64,000 bases of DNA from Isoetes taiwanensis (GCA_021234155.1 JAJEKV010000023.1:2970557-3034556); one strand, 5' to 3'. Shown: positions 1-12,589, counted from the stretch's first letter. Translations and numbers: made by a program. The notes: generated from the letters alone by a model not told the origin.

Positions 1-1609
1 TTTAGGGCGTGGAGCCATTCTTATATACATAAAAAAAGGATATGTGACGTTCTGCCGTCTCTTCCAATAGGACCTGACCACGTGGCATTGATTCTAACAC
101 CGAATGGCAACAAAAAATGTCTTGTCTGCGGCACTTTTGCCGCCTTTCTTTGCAACCTTCTTTCGGCCGCGATTCTGCTGACGATGATGATGTTCCAGCC
201 GACGATCCTGTTGTTCCAACGTTTCTACAATGATTCTACAGAGAAGGTGACGATCTACCAGCAATTTAAGGAGTTTTCTTGTTCGCAGAATATCACGACT
301 TTTTTTCACGTTACAAAAATGTTGCTTTAGGCAACATTCTAGTGTGTCAGGCATGCCTCCACGCGCCTTCCACACCAGAATGCAACATTTTTTGTATACA
401 AAATGAAAGTTGGGGTCACTATTTTGTCTGAGGATCAACCTCATGATGCGAATTATCATGCTTTCCACGAGGAATGGAAGTTGGATCCAACATTCCGGCA
501 ACACCAAATTTGACCTGTTTTACAAGTTCGCCCTCCCTTATTTTTTCCATTTCGTCTTCCCCTGTTTTTTCCTGTTGTTCGCACATCATGACAGAATAGG
601 ATGCAGCTGTGCAATGCGATCCGGCACAGCTTGATCACAAACGCACTTACTTTTGTTAAAGGTAGGGCAATGGGGCTCTCTTATCGGATATAAAACAGAG
701 CAGAAAGCTTTGAAAAAGCACAGCAGAAAAAACAGAGCTCTTGGTAGCGCCCCCCTTCCTAAAAAAACCTTATCCTGCGGCTGTGCAATGCGATCCGTGA
801 TCCTATCAGAAAGCTTTGAAAAGCAGAGCAGAAAGAGGGATTAGAAAACAAATCAGAAGCTTTGAAAAGCAAAGCGAAAAGATCCTGGCTATGGTGATTC
901 CAGAGATGGACCTCATGTTTGCCTCAACTTTTTCGTTTCGTGGTTACCGGAGGGCGATTCCCCTGCGCCATAGCCCAGCTCCATCGAAAAAATATTGTCA
1001 AAATCGGTTTCCCCAACTTCCATCCGGTCGGGGAGCCCCCCTTCCAAACCGGAAAGGGGCTACTCCCTTCCATTCCCCAATACAAGACTGATTTATTCTT
1101 ATACTCCTTAGATGAGGAAGGATGCCGACTTGACATTGCAGTTTTAGGAGGTGCCATCTGAGACATTGTAAACTCGCCAAGACAGGTTGCATTGATGCTC
1201 GTGCAGATCTTAAGAGAGGCAGGACGAAAAAAGATGGTGCTCTGGAAATTATGGAGCACCATGAGAAGGAAAAAAAAAAGGAAGCGAGAAGCAAAGAAAA
1301 ATAAAGAAATGTATTGTACTGGACAATCAAAACAGCCTTGTTCGTGCTTTATCATAGCAAGCAATAGAGGAGCGCTGGGCTATGCTGTACGCTTACAAGA
1401 ATGCTCTCCACAAGGCGGTTCATCTTTTCGGTCGGTTGTTTTGGGGAGGGGGAGGGTAAGCCACCGTGAGGACAATTTGCCTTGGATATCTGTACATATA
1501 GTCTAAATCTGCACCTGGTGGGCACATTTTCTTCTATCTTGCTTCATAGTCAAAAAACTATGTGAACGAGGCTACCTCTATTGGCTTACAGCTTGCCTTG
1601 GTTTTTTGT
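1..1609. other. Left flank, no recognised gene
   Basis: No family is recognised in this stretch. A short open frame on the minus strand (589 to 419, 56 codons) ends in a hydrophilic, His/Asp-rich tail and could be a terminal exon. On the plus strand, after the AG at about 1149, a frame rich in Lys and Glu runs to a TAA near 1300 and could be another terminal exon. Neither has a recognisable domain or a partner exon. A motif close to AAGCTTTGAAAAGCA recurs near 705, 812 and 858, and GCTGTGCAATGCGATCCG occurs at about 604 and 785, so part of the stretch is an old local duplication. Confidence 0.4.
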
Positions 1610-2477
1610 ATATGGAATATGAATTATGAAGAGGTGTTCTAAATGTGCCATTAGTGGGCACATTTTTGTTCTCTGGTGGTTCATAGATCGTAAACCACCA
1701 AGTAGCGAAAACTCATAGATTTTGGCCTAATTGTTTAAAACATGTATTTTTTGGGTTGTAGGTTTCTGGTGGCACCACTTACAGCGCCACCACAAAGTAC
1801 ATTAAAATTTTGTTCAAGTCCAGAATTAACAGTTTCAATGCAGTGTAATGCCTCAAAAACAATTTACTTCAAAACAATGCCTCAAAATCGATCACTGATA
1901 GTGATCCCCCCTGGTTTCCCCAAGTTCAAGTAATTCCCCCACACCCGTGGCTTCACAGATTAGTCTCCCGCACTGGGTCATCTGTTTTTTTCCGAGCTTG
2001 GTCTCCTTCCCCAAGTCGGTCCCTCTCCAGCAATGAACCAAGGCTTATAGAGGAGAGTGATCTATCCAGCCGCAGTAGAATCGTCTAAAACGGAGTTGGA
2101 ACCTTCAAGTTATTGTGTTTTAAGTAAGTGTTATGAAAAAAAACGTCAACGAACACAACTTGTGAACTTCAACTCCAATTTCGATGAATTCGACGTTGTT
2201 GAGAAGATCATCTTCTAAATATACTTCCTTCCTTCCTTCCTTCTAATGTATAAGTTCATGAAGACAACTTTTGAATTTGAGGCGCAACAAAAAACTCTAT
2301 CACCATTTTTGTAAAAATGGCCTTCATTTGAAAGGTATTTTTGAAATTTTCACAAACTTGAGGGGTATATTTAGAATTTTTTTAATAATTAAAGTCCAAT
2401 TATTGTATCCAATAATAATCCTCCTATATAACAAAAAAATGGTGTCTGTTTGTCTGTCTGTAACTCCACCCATATGC

Positions 2478-2650
2478 CACGTGGCCCAATCAATAGTGTC
2501 TGTGTCTGTAACTCCATCCATGTGCCACGTGGCCCAATCTGAATGGTAGACGGGCTTCTAGAAGTTTCTTGAAAGCTTGGTCTTGAAGCTTCGTAAATGC
2601 TCTAGACGCGAGCATCCAGAAGTCTCCGGATTGTCCATCCATCATATAAA
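2478..2650 (+). promoter_or_regulatory. Promoter-like block: G-boxes, heat shock element, TATA
   Basis: Two CACGTGG G-box cores lie at 2478-2484 and 2526-2532. A full four-module heat shock element match, TTCTAGAAGTTTCTTGAA, follows at 2556-2573, with a TATAAA at 2645-2650. The order and spacing fit a heat- or stress-inducible plant promoter. No recognised coding region follows within 1 kb; the open frame 2577-2915 has no family I know and is not kept in copy B. It may belong to a decayed gene or to a transposon. In copy B the element (20300-20317) and TATAAA (20391) remain but both G-boxes are altered. Confidence 0.45.
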
Positions 2651-3779
2651 AAGAGCGGAACATTTTCAGGGCAAAACCAAAACGAATTTGGTTTCTTTCT
2701 TTAGGGCTTCAGAAGAGGGTTCTAGGAATCTCAGGGGCGGCATTGGCCGGATGCCAACCGCGCCATACCTGCTGGCCTGTTGGAGATGTCGACTCTATTG
2801 CGAACATGGATTTGAAGTAACGCATCAATTCGGTGCACTGGACGCTCCTGCCATTACGGGTCTGCTTTTGCTTGCAAATGTTTCCTTCCTCTGGTATATC
2901 TGTAGCATAGTTTGAGTAAGACAGGCGTTGTTTTAAAGCTTAGTACCGCTTACTCTTTGTGCAACACTAGAGCAGATCAAGGTTTTGCCAGTAGTTTACA
3001 GGAAGATGCACTGACGACTGAGCCATTTAGGGGGATCGAGTACTCAGAAGGTTTGGCACTGAAGGCTCCTCTTTAGAAAGCCCATCAAAGGCAGGACTCT
3101 GTGACCTCAATGCACCTTCTTGGCTCAAGGTAAAGAGGATCCATGACTAAACAAGATTTCAGTCGTTATTTTATATTCTTCTGCATTCGTTCTGCCCAGC
3201 TCCATTTGGTTTTTGCAGTATCTAGGTCAAATAATTTAGCTTCAAGTTTGTTAGAATCCGGAAGCACAGAAAATAGCAAGGCCAATTTCGTTTTCTTCTA
3301 CCCATCTGCGAAGAAGACTGTGCACCAGATGGCCAAGATTTTGACCATTTTGTTGATAGGCCAAAAAATGTTTTGTGCCCAATTTCTGGCTGAAGACATG
3401 GCCTTGAGGTGCTCTTCTAGAATGTAGGCTTTTTTGGATGCTGGGAAAGGGTCTGTATTGCCTTATGTGCTCTGTTTTCTTATGGCAGCTAAAGATGAAA
3501 TGTCAGACTCCACCATATCGAAATTACACAAGGTGCATGCATTCTCTTTGTCATTCAGGTTTGCTTTCTTAAGCTTAACGCTTCTAATCTGAACTGCTTT
3601 TCGATCTGTAACAATAGAATTAAGGGCTGGGAAAGGGTCTGTATTGCCTTATGGGCTCTGTTTTCTTATGTAGTTAAAGATGAAATGTTCCTCAGACTCC
3701 ACCATATCCAAATTACACACAGAGGAGCTTCGGCACGGGTGCTGTGAGTTTATGAGGGAGTGTCTGGGTGGCCACGAAT
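2651..3779. other. Non-coding stretch with internal direct repeat
   Basis: No gene is recognised. A direct repeat of about 92 bp is present at 3440-3530 and 3626-3719; both copies start with CTGGGAAAGGGTCTGTATTG and end in a CCATATC(G/C)AAATTACAC segment. The same pair exists in degraded form at about 21193 and 21370 in unit B. Confidence 0.5.
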
Positions 3780-4559
3780 CTGTTACAGATTTTCTGATTT
3801 CTATTGAAGGGGGATACCAGGGTCCGGTATCCCCAGACCTTTAAAATCCTATATTAAAGTTAAGCTTTAAAACCTTAAGTGTTTTTTTTTACAATTGTGG
3901 TACCATTGACCAACTTGCTAGGCGAACCAACCTGCTCGGCAAATATACCTTATGAGACCAAGCTTCTATCTAGCTGAGGAACCGGAGTTTATTCTTGATA
4001 TCCTAATCAGATGACTTGTCTAGAATTTGCTAAAGTGTTGCCGGCTCTTAAAAACTTGAATGTGTTGTCAGTCCAGTATTAGGGAAAGGTATCTGCCTTA
4101 CTAGGGTATGATGTGGGATGTTATACGTGCATTTGAAATTGCTCTGTAAGTATGAATAGAGTGTGGGGCACTCTACGGAATTGCATTATGTATCTGAGAT
4201 GGTATTATGGATATGGTGCACTTGAATCAAGGGATGTTGTGCATTTGCATTCAACGGCCCACCTTCGCAGGGGTGGGGTGGCCGTGTAACTCCACATCTG
4301 TGCCAGATGGCCTGACGGATGAGTTGAACCCTGTACGTACAGATGGAGAGAGTGGTCTCCTTGGGGTCGCCACCCAAGGATTACGCTTGTCATTTAGTTA
4401 TGCATGGAATGTGTAGTTATAGAATGTGCTAACCTTGCAGGGGGATTATCAACGTAACAGGTAAATAACGTATTATTGTTATGCATGAATGTGAAGATCC
4501 CAATATCCCTCCCCACTTAGTCCTTGTGGACTAACCCCGGATGTTTGTTGTTATGTAAG

Positions 4560-5760
4560 ATGGCACGTCCTGAAGCTACCATTGTGCTGGACCTAGACTC
4601 TTTCGTTACCTGGTGGGTCAACGAGATTGAGAATGAACCCACTTTAATGTCCAAGGAAAGAGTCTACGAAATCATCATGGCATTGTTCAGGGAGTTGTAC
4701 TATGCACAGAGGCAACCCCAAATTGAGGCCCAAGACCCGGAGAGTGATGGGGAATCTTCTTCCGGGGGTAGCTCTAGCGACTCCTCCTCGGTCACCTCCG
4801 AGGAGGGGGAAGATCGAAGGGATTTTGATATTGCTAAGATTTTTATTAAAGATATATTCCGTCTGCATGGTATGCCTAAAGTTATCGTGTCAGACCGAGA
4901 CACGCGCTTTGTTGGCCAGTTTTGGCAAGCATTGTTCCACGGGGTTGGAACCCAATTTAGGATGAGTACAACCTATCATCCTCAAACCGATGGTCAAGTT
5001 GAAAGAGTTAATCAGGTTGTCGAAGACATGCTCCGGATGTATGTTCCCGAACATCCGCACACTTGGGAATCTTATTTGTACTTAGTTGAGTTTGCCTACA
5101 ACAATACATATCAAGATTCCATAAAAATGAGCCCATTTGAAGCAGTATATGGGCAAGAATACCGATATCCCTTGACTTGGTGTAGTCCGCAGTGTAAAGT
5201 TGATTTGGTCCAGACCATGGGGGAAGATATTGGGACACAGCTCCAAATTATTAGACAAAATATTGCCAAAGCACAGAACTAACAAAAGCAATATGCTGAT
5301 AAACGGAGAAGACCTTTAGAATTCCAGGAGAATGATATGGTATTCCTGAAGATTAACCCTAAGCAGGGTACGTTGAAGTTTAAGAAAGCTGGCAAACTAG
5401 CACCTAGATATGCAGGTCCTTTTAAAATCATACAGAGGATCGGCAAGGCTGCATACCGTTTGGAATTGCCTATCGACGTCAAGGTCCATAATGTATTCCA
5501 TGTTAGCAACTTATGCAAGTATCTCAGTGATCCATCACATATACTGCCACAGGATAACTTGGTTGCAGTAGAAGAGACACTCGCAGTAAAGCCTCAAAAC
5601 AATTTTGCGAGTTGATACTAGAGTACTGAGGAATCACACCATCGAGAAATACCTAGTGCAATGGGCAGGATATCCGCAAGAAGATGCGACATGGGAAGAT
5701 GCTGACAAGTTCAAGAAGTTATATCCGACCTTTCCCATAACTCATGAGGACATGAGTTAA
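4560..5760 (+). pseudogene. Chromovirus gag-integrase-chromodomain remnant, copy A
   Basis: This is an internally deleted Ty3/gypsy polyprotein. The ATG at 4560 opens a gag N-terminus with an acidic Ser-rich stretch. Near 4820 it joins in frame to the integrase core without protease, RT, RNase H or the HHCC zinc domain. The core keeps VSDRD and the HPQTDGQVERVN block, so the second Asp and the Glu of the DDE triad are visible, while the first Asp is missing. The integrase C-terminal domain follows (LAPRYAGPFKI, VHNVFHVSNL). After a frame change near 5605 a chromodomain runs to the TAA at 5758-5760 (YLVQWAGYP, ATWEDADKF). An in-frame TAA at 5280 sits beside a CAG where copy B reads an extra base, so it may be a sequence error. 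The chromodomain places it among chromoviruses. Confidence 0.85.
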
Positions 5761-5777
5761 TTTTTACAAGGTGAGAA

Positions 5778-6445
5778 TGTAACGAACCCAGTGGCTTAGA
5801 CTAGCCTATAATCACATGTTTTAGTAGAAGAATTGTATCAGTATCGGATTGTGCAAATCAGTGTTGATATGCTTCTATGGGTGCGTTGGGGGGGCGACAT
5901 TTAAATTTACATAAGAACTTAGCTAAGGTTATTTAAAACCTTAATAACCTAAATGCAAAAAACGTGAGCACCATAAAATAGGGGGTGAAGAATCAGGTCC
6001 CCTGGGCAAGCATATAAGAAGCAGAAGGAGTTGGCCGGATGGGCAAAAGGAGGAGGAAAGAGAATTGGTTGGGGCTGAGCAAATTGGAAGCAGAGCAAGG
6101 AAAAAGAGTCCAAAGCCAAAACTCAGGTGGGGATTTGATCTATGTCTTGATTTTGCAGTCTGATTGGGGTCGGATTGTGTAGAGCAGAGTTTTTGAAGCA
6201 TAGCCGCCACCTGCCTGTGATCCAAAACCCAGTCCCGAGAAAGAATCCTTCTTGTGAAACCTTCTTGTTAAACTGCTGTGTTAATCTAAAAACCAGAAAA
6301 CCCTGATGAAATCGGCCTTAAGAACCTTGAAATCCAAGCTTTGCATCCCAGTTATGTGAGAAACCATTAATTTGCATGTTGCCATCTCTGCCTTGGACCC
6401 ATCTGCCGATCCACCTTCTCCCCCTGATTCCAATCCTTGAGATCA
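5778..6445 (+). repeat. 3' LTR (partial) of plus-strand chromovirus
   Basis: It starts TGTAACGAACCCAGTGG 18 bases after the polyprotein stop, where a 3' LTR belongs, and matches 8220-7455 inverted. The right edge is lost at the join with the minus-strand element, so the LTR 3' end is not defined here. Confidence 0.6.
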
Positions 6446-6469
6446 TGTTTGGCAACTTACGCAAGTATC

Positions 6470-6769
6470 TCAGTGGTCCCTTCGATCTTCCCCCTTCTCG
6501 GAGGTGACCGAGGAGGAGTCGCTAGAGCTACCCCCGGAAGAAGATTCCCCATCACTCTCCGGGTTTTGGGCCTCAATTTGGGGTTGCCTCTGCGCATAGT
6601 ACAACTCCCTGAACAATGCCATGACGATTTCGTAGACTCTTTCCTTGGACATTAAAGCGGGTTCATTCTCAGTGAACCACCAGGTAATGAAAGAGTCTAG
6701 GTCCAGCACAATGGTAGCTTCAGGACGTGCCATCTTACATAACAACAAACATCCCGGGTTAGTCCACAA
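6470..6769 (-). pseudogene. Chromovirus gag N-terminal fragment, minus-strand partner
   Basis: This encodes the same gag start as at 4560 on the other strand (ATG near 6732, first residues MARPEATIVLDLDSF), through the Ser-rich acidic stretch, then breaks at 6480. Downstream domains are absent. Leader and LTR-like sequence follow toward 8220. It is the second arm of the palindrome. Confidence 0.75.
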
Positions 6770-7454
6770 GGACTAAGTGGGGAGGGATATTGGGATCTTC
6801 ACATTCATGCATAACAATAATACGTTATTTACCTGTTACGTTGATACTCCCCCTGCAAGGTTAGCACATTCTATAACTACACATTCCATGCATAACTAAA
6901 TGACAAGCGTAATCCTTGGGTGGCGACCCCAAGGAGACCACTCTCTCCATCTGTACGTACAGGGTTCAACTCATCCGTCCGGCCATCTGGCACGGATGCC
7001 CACCCGACTTGGATCGTCCTCCTTGGTCTCTCAACCGACTTGGTGGTGTTTGGCTCCGCTAGTCGGCTACCCAACCGACTGGGGCGGAGTCATACGGCCA
7101 CCCCACCCCTCCGAAGGTGGGCCGTTGAATGCAAATGCACAACATCCCTTGATTCAAGTGCACCATAGAAGCTTGGTCTCATAAGGTATATTTGCCTAGC
7201 GGGTTGGTTCGCCTAGCAGGTTGGTCAATGGTACCACAATTGTAAAAAAAAAAACACTTAAGGTTTTAAAGCTTAACTTTAATATAGGATTTTAAAGGTC
7301 TGGGGATATCGGACCCTGGTATCCCCCTTCAATAGAAATCAGAAAATCTGTAACAGATTCGTGGCCGCCCACCAGCAGCCCTTCTTGGCCTGGCCGACTG
7401 CATCTGCGAACTCGCCCAAGCCAGGGATTTCCCCCGAAACTGGATTTACAAGGC

Positions 7455-8220
7455 AAACATGATCTCAAGGATTGGAATCAGGGGGAGAAGGTGGATCGGC
7501 AGATGGGTCCAAGGCAGAGATGGCAACAGGCAAAATAATGGTTTCTCACAGAACTGGGATGCAAAGCTTGGATTTCAAGGTTCTAAAGGCCGATTTCATC
7601 AGGGTCTCCTGGTTTTTAGATTAACACAGCAGTTTAACAAGAAGGTTTCACAAGAAGGATTCTGTCTCGGGACTGGGTTTTGGATCACAGGCAGGTGGCA
7701 GCTATGCTTCAAAAACTCTGCTCTACACAATCCGACCCCAATCAGACTGCAAAATCAAGACGTAGATCAAATTCCCACCTGAGTTTTGGCTTTGGACTCT
7801 TTTTCCTTGCTCTGCTTCCAATTTGCTCAGCCCCAACCGATTCTCTTTCCTCCTCCTTTTGCCCATCTGGCCAACTCCTTCTGCTTCTTATATGCTTGCC
7901 CAGGGAATCAAATTAACACCTGGTACTGCATCCCCACTGCCAGATAGCCATCGGCCATGCTGGATGATGCTAGATTTTAGCACGGTTCAGTCATCCATAA
8001 ACCTGATTCTTCACCCCCTATTTTATGGTGCTCACGTTTTTTGCATTTAGGTTATTAAGGTTTTAAATAACCTTAGCTAAGTTCTTATGTAAATTTAAAT
8101 GTTGCCCCCCAACGCACCCATAGAAGCATATCAACACTGATTTGCACAATCCGATACTGACACAATTCTTCTACTAAAACATGCGATTATAGGCTAGTCT
8201 AAACCACTGGGTTCATTACA
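7455..8220 (-). repeat. 5' LTR of minus-strand chromovirus (inner edge undefined)
   Basis: On the minus strand it begins TGTAATGAACCCAGTGG at 8220. It contains about 105 bp (around 7910-8010) missing from the plus-strand LTR copy. No clear LTR end or primer binding site could be placed, so the inner boundary is approximate. Confidence 0.55.
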
Positions 8221-9262
8221 GTGTCTTAGCATGTACAGGCCCGGATGCTGTTCTTTTGGCCTCAGATTTTGAGCAATGCCTCAACAGCTGTTTAGACAGC
8301 TAAAAGAAAGGGTGGAGGTTCATTTTTTATACCGTGTGGCCTCACAAGCTGTGGTCTTGAAGTACCAGTTAAATTAAAGATGCAAGTGTTAGTGTTAATG
8401 CTGAAATGGACCACGCACAGCCAGCAAACAATAGAAGGGGCCAAGCCACTGCCCAACCCATGTTTTCAGATATTGATTTGCTTGGGAACATTTTTTATTG
8501 GGTATCTGTACATTCCAAATCGGTTCCACCTCTTGCTATGGTAATTTGCTATGCCCAATTTTGGTTTGATTTAATCCTCCTATATATTGCATCTCTTGAA
8601 AGTTCTACTGGCATTTAAATCTTTCCACAGAGGCCCTACAAGTATATGCTTCCCTGTGTTTAGCTGTCATGAGCAAACATGCCCGTTCGGGGAAGTAATC
8701 TCAGCCGTCCAACTCAAATAGGCATCCACCTAATTATTTCAATAGTTTTGGCTATGTATATTGACATCCCAATTTCACTTAAATTATGACCATCACAATT
8801 TCAACGGTTCAACTTAAATCAAGTGTTAATGTTAGTACAACACCCATTAATTTGGGTGTTGTACGTAGGGCCTAATGTGCATTCTGGGGCACTTGGTGGT
8901 AACAATTTCAATAATGATATCAGGTTCTAGCTATCTTGACCATGGCCATCCCAATTTCAAAGGTTCAGGCATGGCCATCCCAATTTGAATTTCAATGGTT
9001 CAAATTATGTCAGTTCACGTTAGTAGAACACCCATTACTTTTGGGCGATATAATGGTCACCCAATAATTATATGTTGCCCAATGATTATGGGGCAACCAA
9101 TAATTGGAGGCCCGAGAATGAATTTGGAGCTCCTAATATGTACGGAGGGCGCAATGCAATCCGCATTTTGGGACATTTGGTGCTAACAATGTCCCTTTGG
9201 AACAATAGCAACAACATCATGGGCTTTGTGCCTCAAGTATTACGGAAATTGCATTTGTCCAA
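8221..9262. other. Hairpin-rich non-coding stretch with diverged duplication
   Basis: No gene is seen. A perfect 12-base inverted repeat, GTACAACACCCA and TGGGTGTTGTAC, with a 6-base loop lies at 8835-8864. A second hairpin, GTTGCCC/GGGGCAAC, lies near 9073-9095. About 8750-8925 and 8965-9200 are diverged copies of one block, sharing CATCCCAATTT, GGTTCAA, AACACCCATTA and a GCATTYTGGG-type segment. The same stretch repeats near 25960-27000 in unit B. Confidence 0.5.
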
Positions 9263-9646
9263 GTCGAGGCCTCGGCCATGCCTTCCAGAGCTATCCAGCC
9301 TATAGTCAGATTCGGGCTCGCTACATTCTCTTGGTGCGACCTGGTCTGCCCCTGCACGAGCTACTCAGTACGCCGTCAGTTCGATCCCTTGGCTCCTACC
9401 TCCAGGAGATTTTGGATCTGCGGACTCACCTCTGCCCCCGGGCGCCTACCTGAGGTGCCGGGAATTCATGTGTATATGTATATTTGTACAGCTGCCAGCA
9501 GGCTTGTTGCGGCGACGGTTTTTCCCTCCTAAGGGGGGGTTTTTTAATCCGGGTAGCAACGGGCTTGCTGCACCCGTGTAATTTGGGTCCCATAGGCCGA
9601 TTGGCCTCCGCGGACGATAAAAGAACCTTCCTTCCTTCCTTCCTTC
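9263..9646 (+). mobile_element. LINE 3' end fragment with TTCC tail, copy A
   Basis: It matches 60765-61135: the last part of a LINE ORF (QIRARYILLVRPG), then a 3' UTR with GGCCGATTGGCCTCCG and GACGATAAAAGAA, and a (TTCC)n tail in place of poly(A). It is 5' truncated, as LINE copies usually are, and sits 270 bases upstream of the IF-3 start codon. Confidence 0.75.
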
Positions 9647-9915
9647 TCGGCCCCGAGGCCGAGGAATTAATGCAATAGAAAGGAGGCTGCCCGTTAGGGC
9701 GGCCGCGTTTCTAGTAGATTATTAAATTTCTATTGGCTATCTGATCCATTAGTAAGGAAGGCTTGGCTCCGAACTTACTAACTTTACAAGGTTGAAACTG
9801 AAGAAATATTCGCGGTGGCCGCTGAAATAAATTTCTTATAAAATATAAATAGGGAAATAATGTTAATGTAATGTTGTTGTTTCCAACCTTGTTAATAGCT
9901 GGGCAGGACAAGGAA

Positions 9916-12521
9916 ATGATCCGGCAGGCATGGCTGCTCCGGATTCTGAGAAACGCCACAGCCAGAGATCGCACTTTCTTTTCTTCCTCAACAACCCAAA
10001 TGCACAATTATTTCAGAGATCACGTTAACGAAACAATTCCATGGAGATTGTCTATTTTTCTTGCGAGCAGACATTATGCCAGCGGCCGGAGCGTATGCAC
10101 CATTCCTTACCTGAAATCAGATGTGTGATTTGTTTTATTTTTAACCGTATCCCAGATTTCAAACAGGGTAGCAGCTCCAATGCAGCAGACGCTTATCGAG
10201 AGGAGCAGAAAGGGCCTAGACTCAACAGAGCTATTACAGATAGGTTCATGCGTGTTGTTACCGATGAAGGTAAGGCACGGTTGTTTTTACAAATTGACAT
10301 GTTTGAAGACTTTACCCTAACAAGTAATCAAAATGCGTCGGCTTAACTTATTTTCTAAGCTTTGCTAAACGGTATTTGAATAGACATTGTTAGAGTTTTT
10401 AAAAAATTACGTGAAAACCCGTAAGAAGTTATCTCCACAGGATCAAAAGCAAGAGTTGTTTGCATTGAGCTAAGTTGGATTAAAGGATGGGGCAGCCACG
10501 AAAGAAATTATTGTGAAGGAGGTGAATCTGTGTTGAAGGTGTAAAAGATATTAATACTAAGTGCCCATAAATGAAAAGACCCACAATGTTTTATAGATAT
10601 CTTTAGGAATTACTCGCTTTTAGTTGCCACTGCAGACACCAATAACAATGATGGCTTTCTTTTTGATTACATATAATTTAATTACATAAATGAGGCGTTC
10701 TCTTGTTGAATCAATATGCACATCCTCTTTATGATGCTTTTCCAAACCTGAGATTTGTTTTCAGCCAGTTATGATTTGTTTGGCAAAAGTGTTAGTCGAG
10801 GCACATTTCTAGTAAATTTTTTTTTGATCCCACCTTTATATATGCTGGACTTTGGCAGTGGATTATGCACCATCCCTGTCAAATTTATGCAAATTGTTGA
10901 TGGGATCGTTGTAGTCATTTATTTATTCCTTTCAGGTCATCAAGTATTGTCAAGGCAGGATGCTCTTTTAATGGCTGAAAAAGCAGGGCTTGACCTAGTT
11001 GAGGTATAACCTTTGTGCTTTTTAATGTCTCTAGTTGTATTACTTGGACAGGATAAGCCCAACTTGTAAATTTCGTTTGTTGGTGATAGGTAATTCAATG
11101 ACGTTGCAAACAGACTCTGATGATAGGATATTTAACTATGATTTATAGGATATGTGCCATCAGATCAAAGTTTTACGGAAACAAAGAGAAATATGGTACA
11201 TCTACTAGAGGCCCATCAGGATCTTAGAACCAAATAGGTACACGTCTTTATCATTTAGGAGCATCTTCCTACTTTTGAACATGCTAGGCAAAACTTGCAA
11301 GTGAAAACACAACTGCAGTAGGAAGATATATGGCAGATTGTACCCGGCCTGGCTCTATAACAACTCAAGACCAGACTTCGTCAAAGCCAGCAAGCATTGA
11401 AGGGATCCCCACAATCTTTGCTTTGCCTTTGGGTGAGGAAAGAGAGCTACACTTCCCCGATATTGAAAGATGTTGCATGCAACGACTTCATACGTGGGCA
11501 AGCCTCAAAAAGCTTCCTTACTATGAAAAGCTTTTCTGAAGCCTTGTGGAGTTACTTCCCTCATTTGTACCTTTTCTTCTGGCGGTTGGACTTTTTATAT
11601 GCTTTGCGTTGTGCAGATTTTTGCAAAATGCTGTGTCGCGTTGAGAGCTTATGATATTATCCATTGCGGGTTTTCTCCTTTTGCGATTTGAAGTTTATGA
11701 GAGTTTGGGCCTTGAATGTATAGCTACAGCTTGGTTAAAGAGCAAGGTTTTCCACTTTAATACATCAATCCCTTCCATGCTCACTCGAAGATGCTGATTT
11801 ATAGAGAGCGGTCAAATTCAGAGTGACGGTGAACTCGTCTGGCGACTGGGCATGTATCAGATGCTTTTAATTCCAGGGCAGCTGAGCACGAGGTGACTTT
11901 CACTGATTCAAACACAAACCCTGTTATCCTGCTAGATCTTCATCCTAATGAAACATGAATAGAAAGGTCTTCTGCTGATGTGGATGCTGCGTCAGTTCTA
12001 TTTTTGACAAAGTCTACCATGTCCTCCTATTGCCAAAAGAGGAAATAAGCGTACACTCTGCTCTTGGTCTGGATATTGAGATCGGTGGGCAGAGAAGTAA
12101 CAAGCTGCTACGAGATGCAACCTTTTGATCCTGCCCTGGAGCATGCCAAATCATTCGATTCGACCACATTTAAAGTGCCCCGCAGCATAGCCTTACTGCC
12201 CTGCTCACGTGGCAAATGAAGCATAGGAATTGGGCATACAACAATATCACAAATGGAGAAATTCTCAACAAAATAACCGGTGTAAAAATTATAGCACAAT
12301 GAATCTGCAAAATCTCTGCTAGATTTCGTACTGAACGAAAGGGCATTGTTGCTTTCCATATTATGGGCTAGTAGTAGAGAGAATGAATTGAATGCGACAT
12401 GGTTAATTTTGGGATCAGAATATATAAGTTGATATTTGCCAGATTTAAGTTTCTTGTTCTGTTAAAGTGAGTCACGACTGTAGGTGTTTTGGTGTAACAG
12501 GAATAATGAATAGACTATATA

Positions 12522-12589
<68 letters not shown>

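Larger units (their letters stand above)
3780..8220. repeat. Palindromic pair of decayed chromoviruses, copy A
   Basis: Two related Ty3/gypsy elements lie tail to tail. Arm pairs: 3780-3965 plus 4195-4830 (plus strand) match 7360-6480 (minus strand), covering LTR or leader sequence and the gag start; 5778-6445 matches 8220-7455 inverted and begins at the LTR edge, TGTAACGAACCC at 5778 and its counterpart at 8220. Both gag pieces break at the same codon, just after the acidic Ser-rich stretch. The minus arm carries an extra segment of about 95 bp near 6990-7090, and the plus arm carries about 240 bp (3965-4205) absent from the other. A 35-base piece resembling integrase C-terminal coding (6446-6480) sits at the join. 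Confidence 0.75.

Noticed and set aside
924-1364. 146-codon minus-strand open frame
   Set aside because: Low-complexity and Phe-rich; it overlaps other equally long frames and no motif supports it.
9711-10007. 98-codon minus-strand open frame overlapping the IF-3 first exon
   Set aside because: Antisense shadow of the presequence exon with no motif.
10755-11009. 84-codon open frame as a separate small gene
   Set aside because: Only 10936-11003 is coding, as IF-3 exon 3; the rest is intron read-through.
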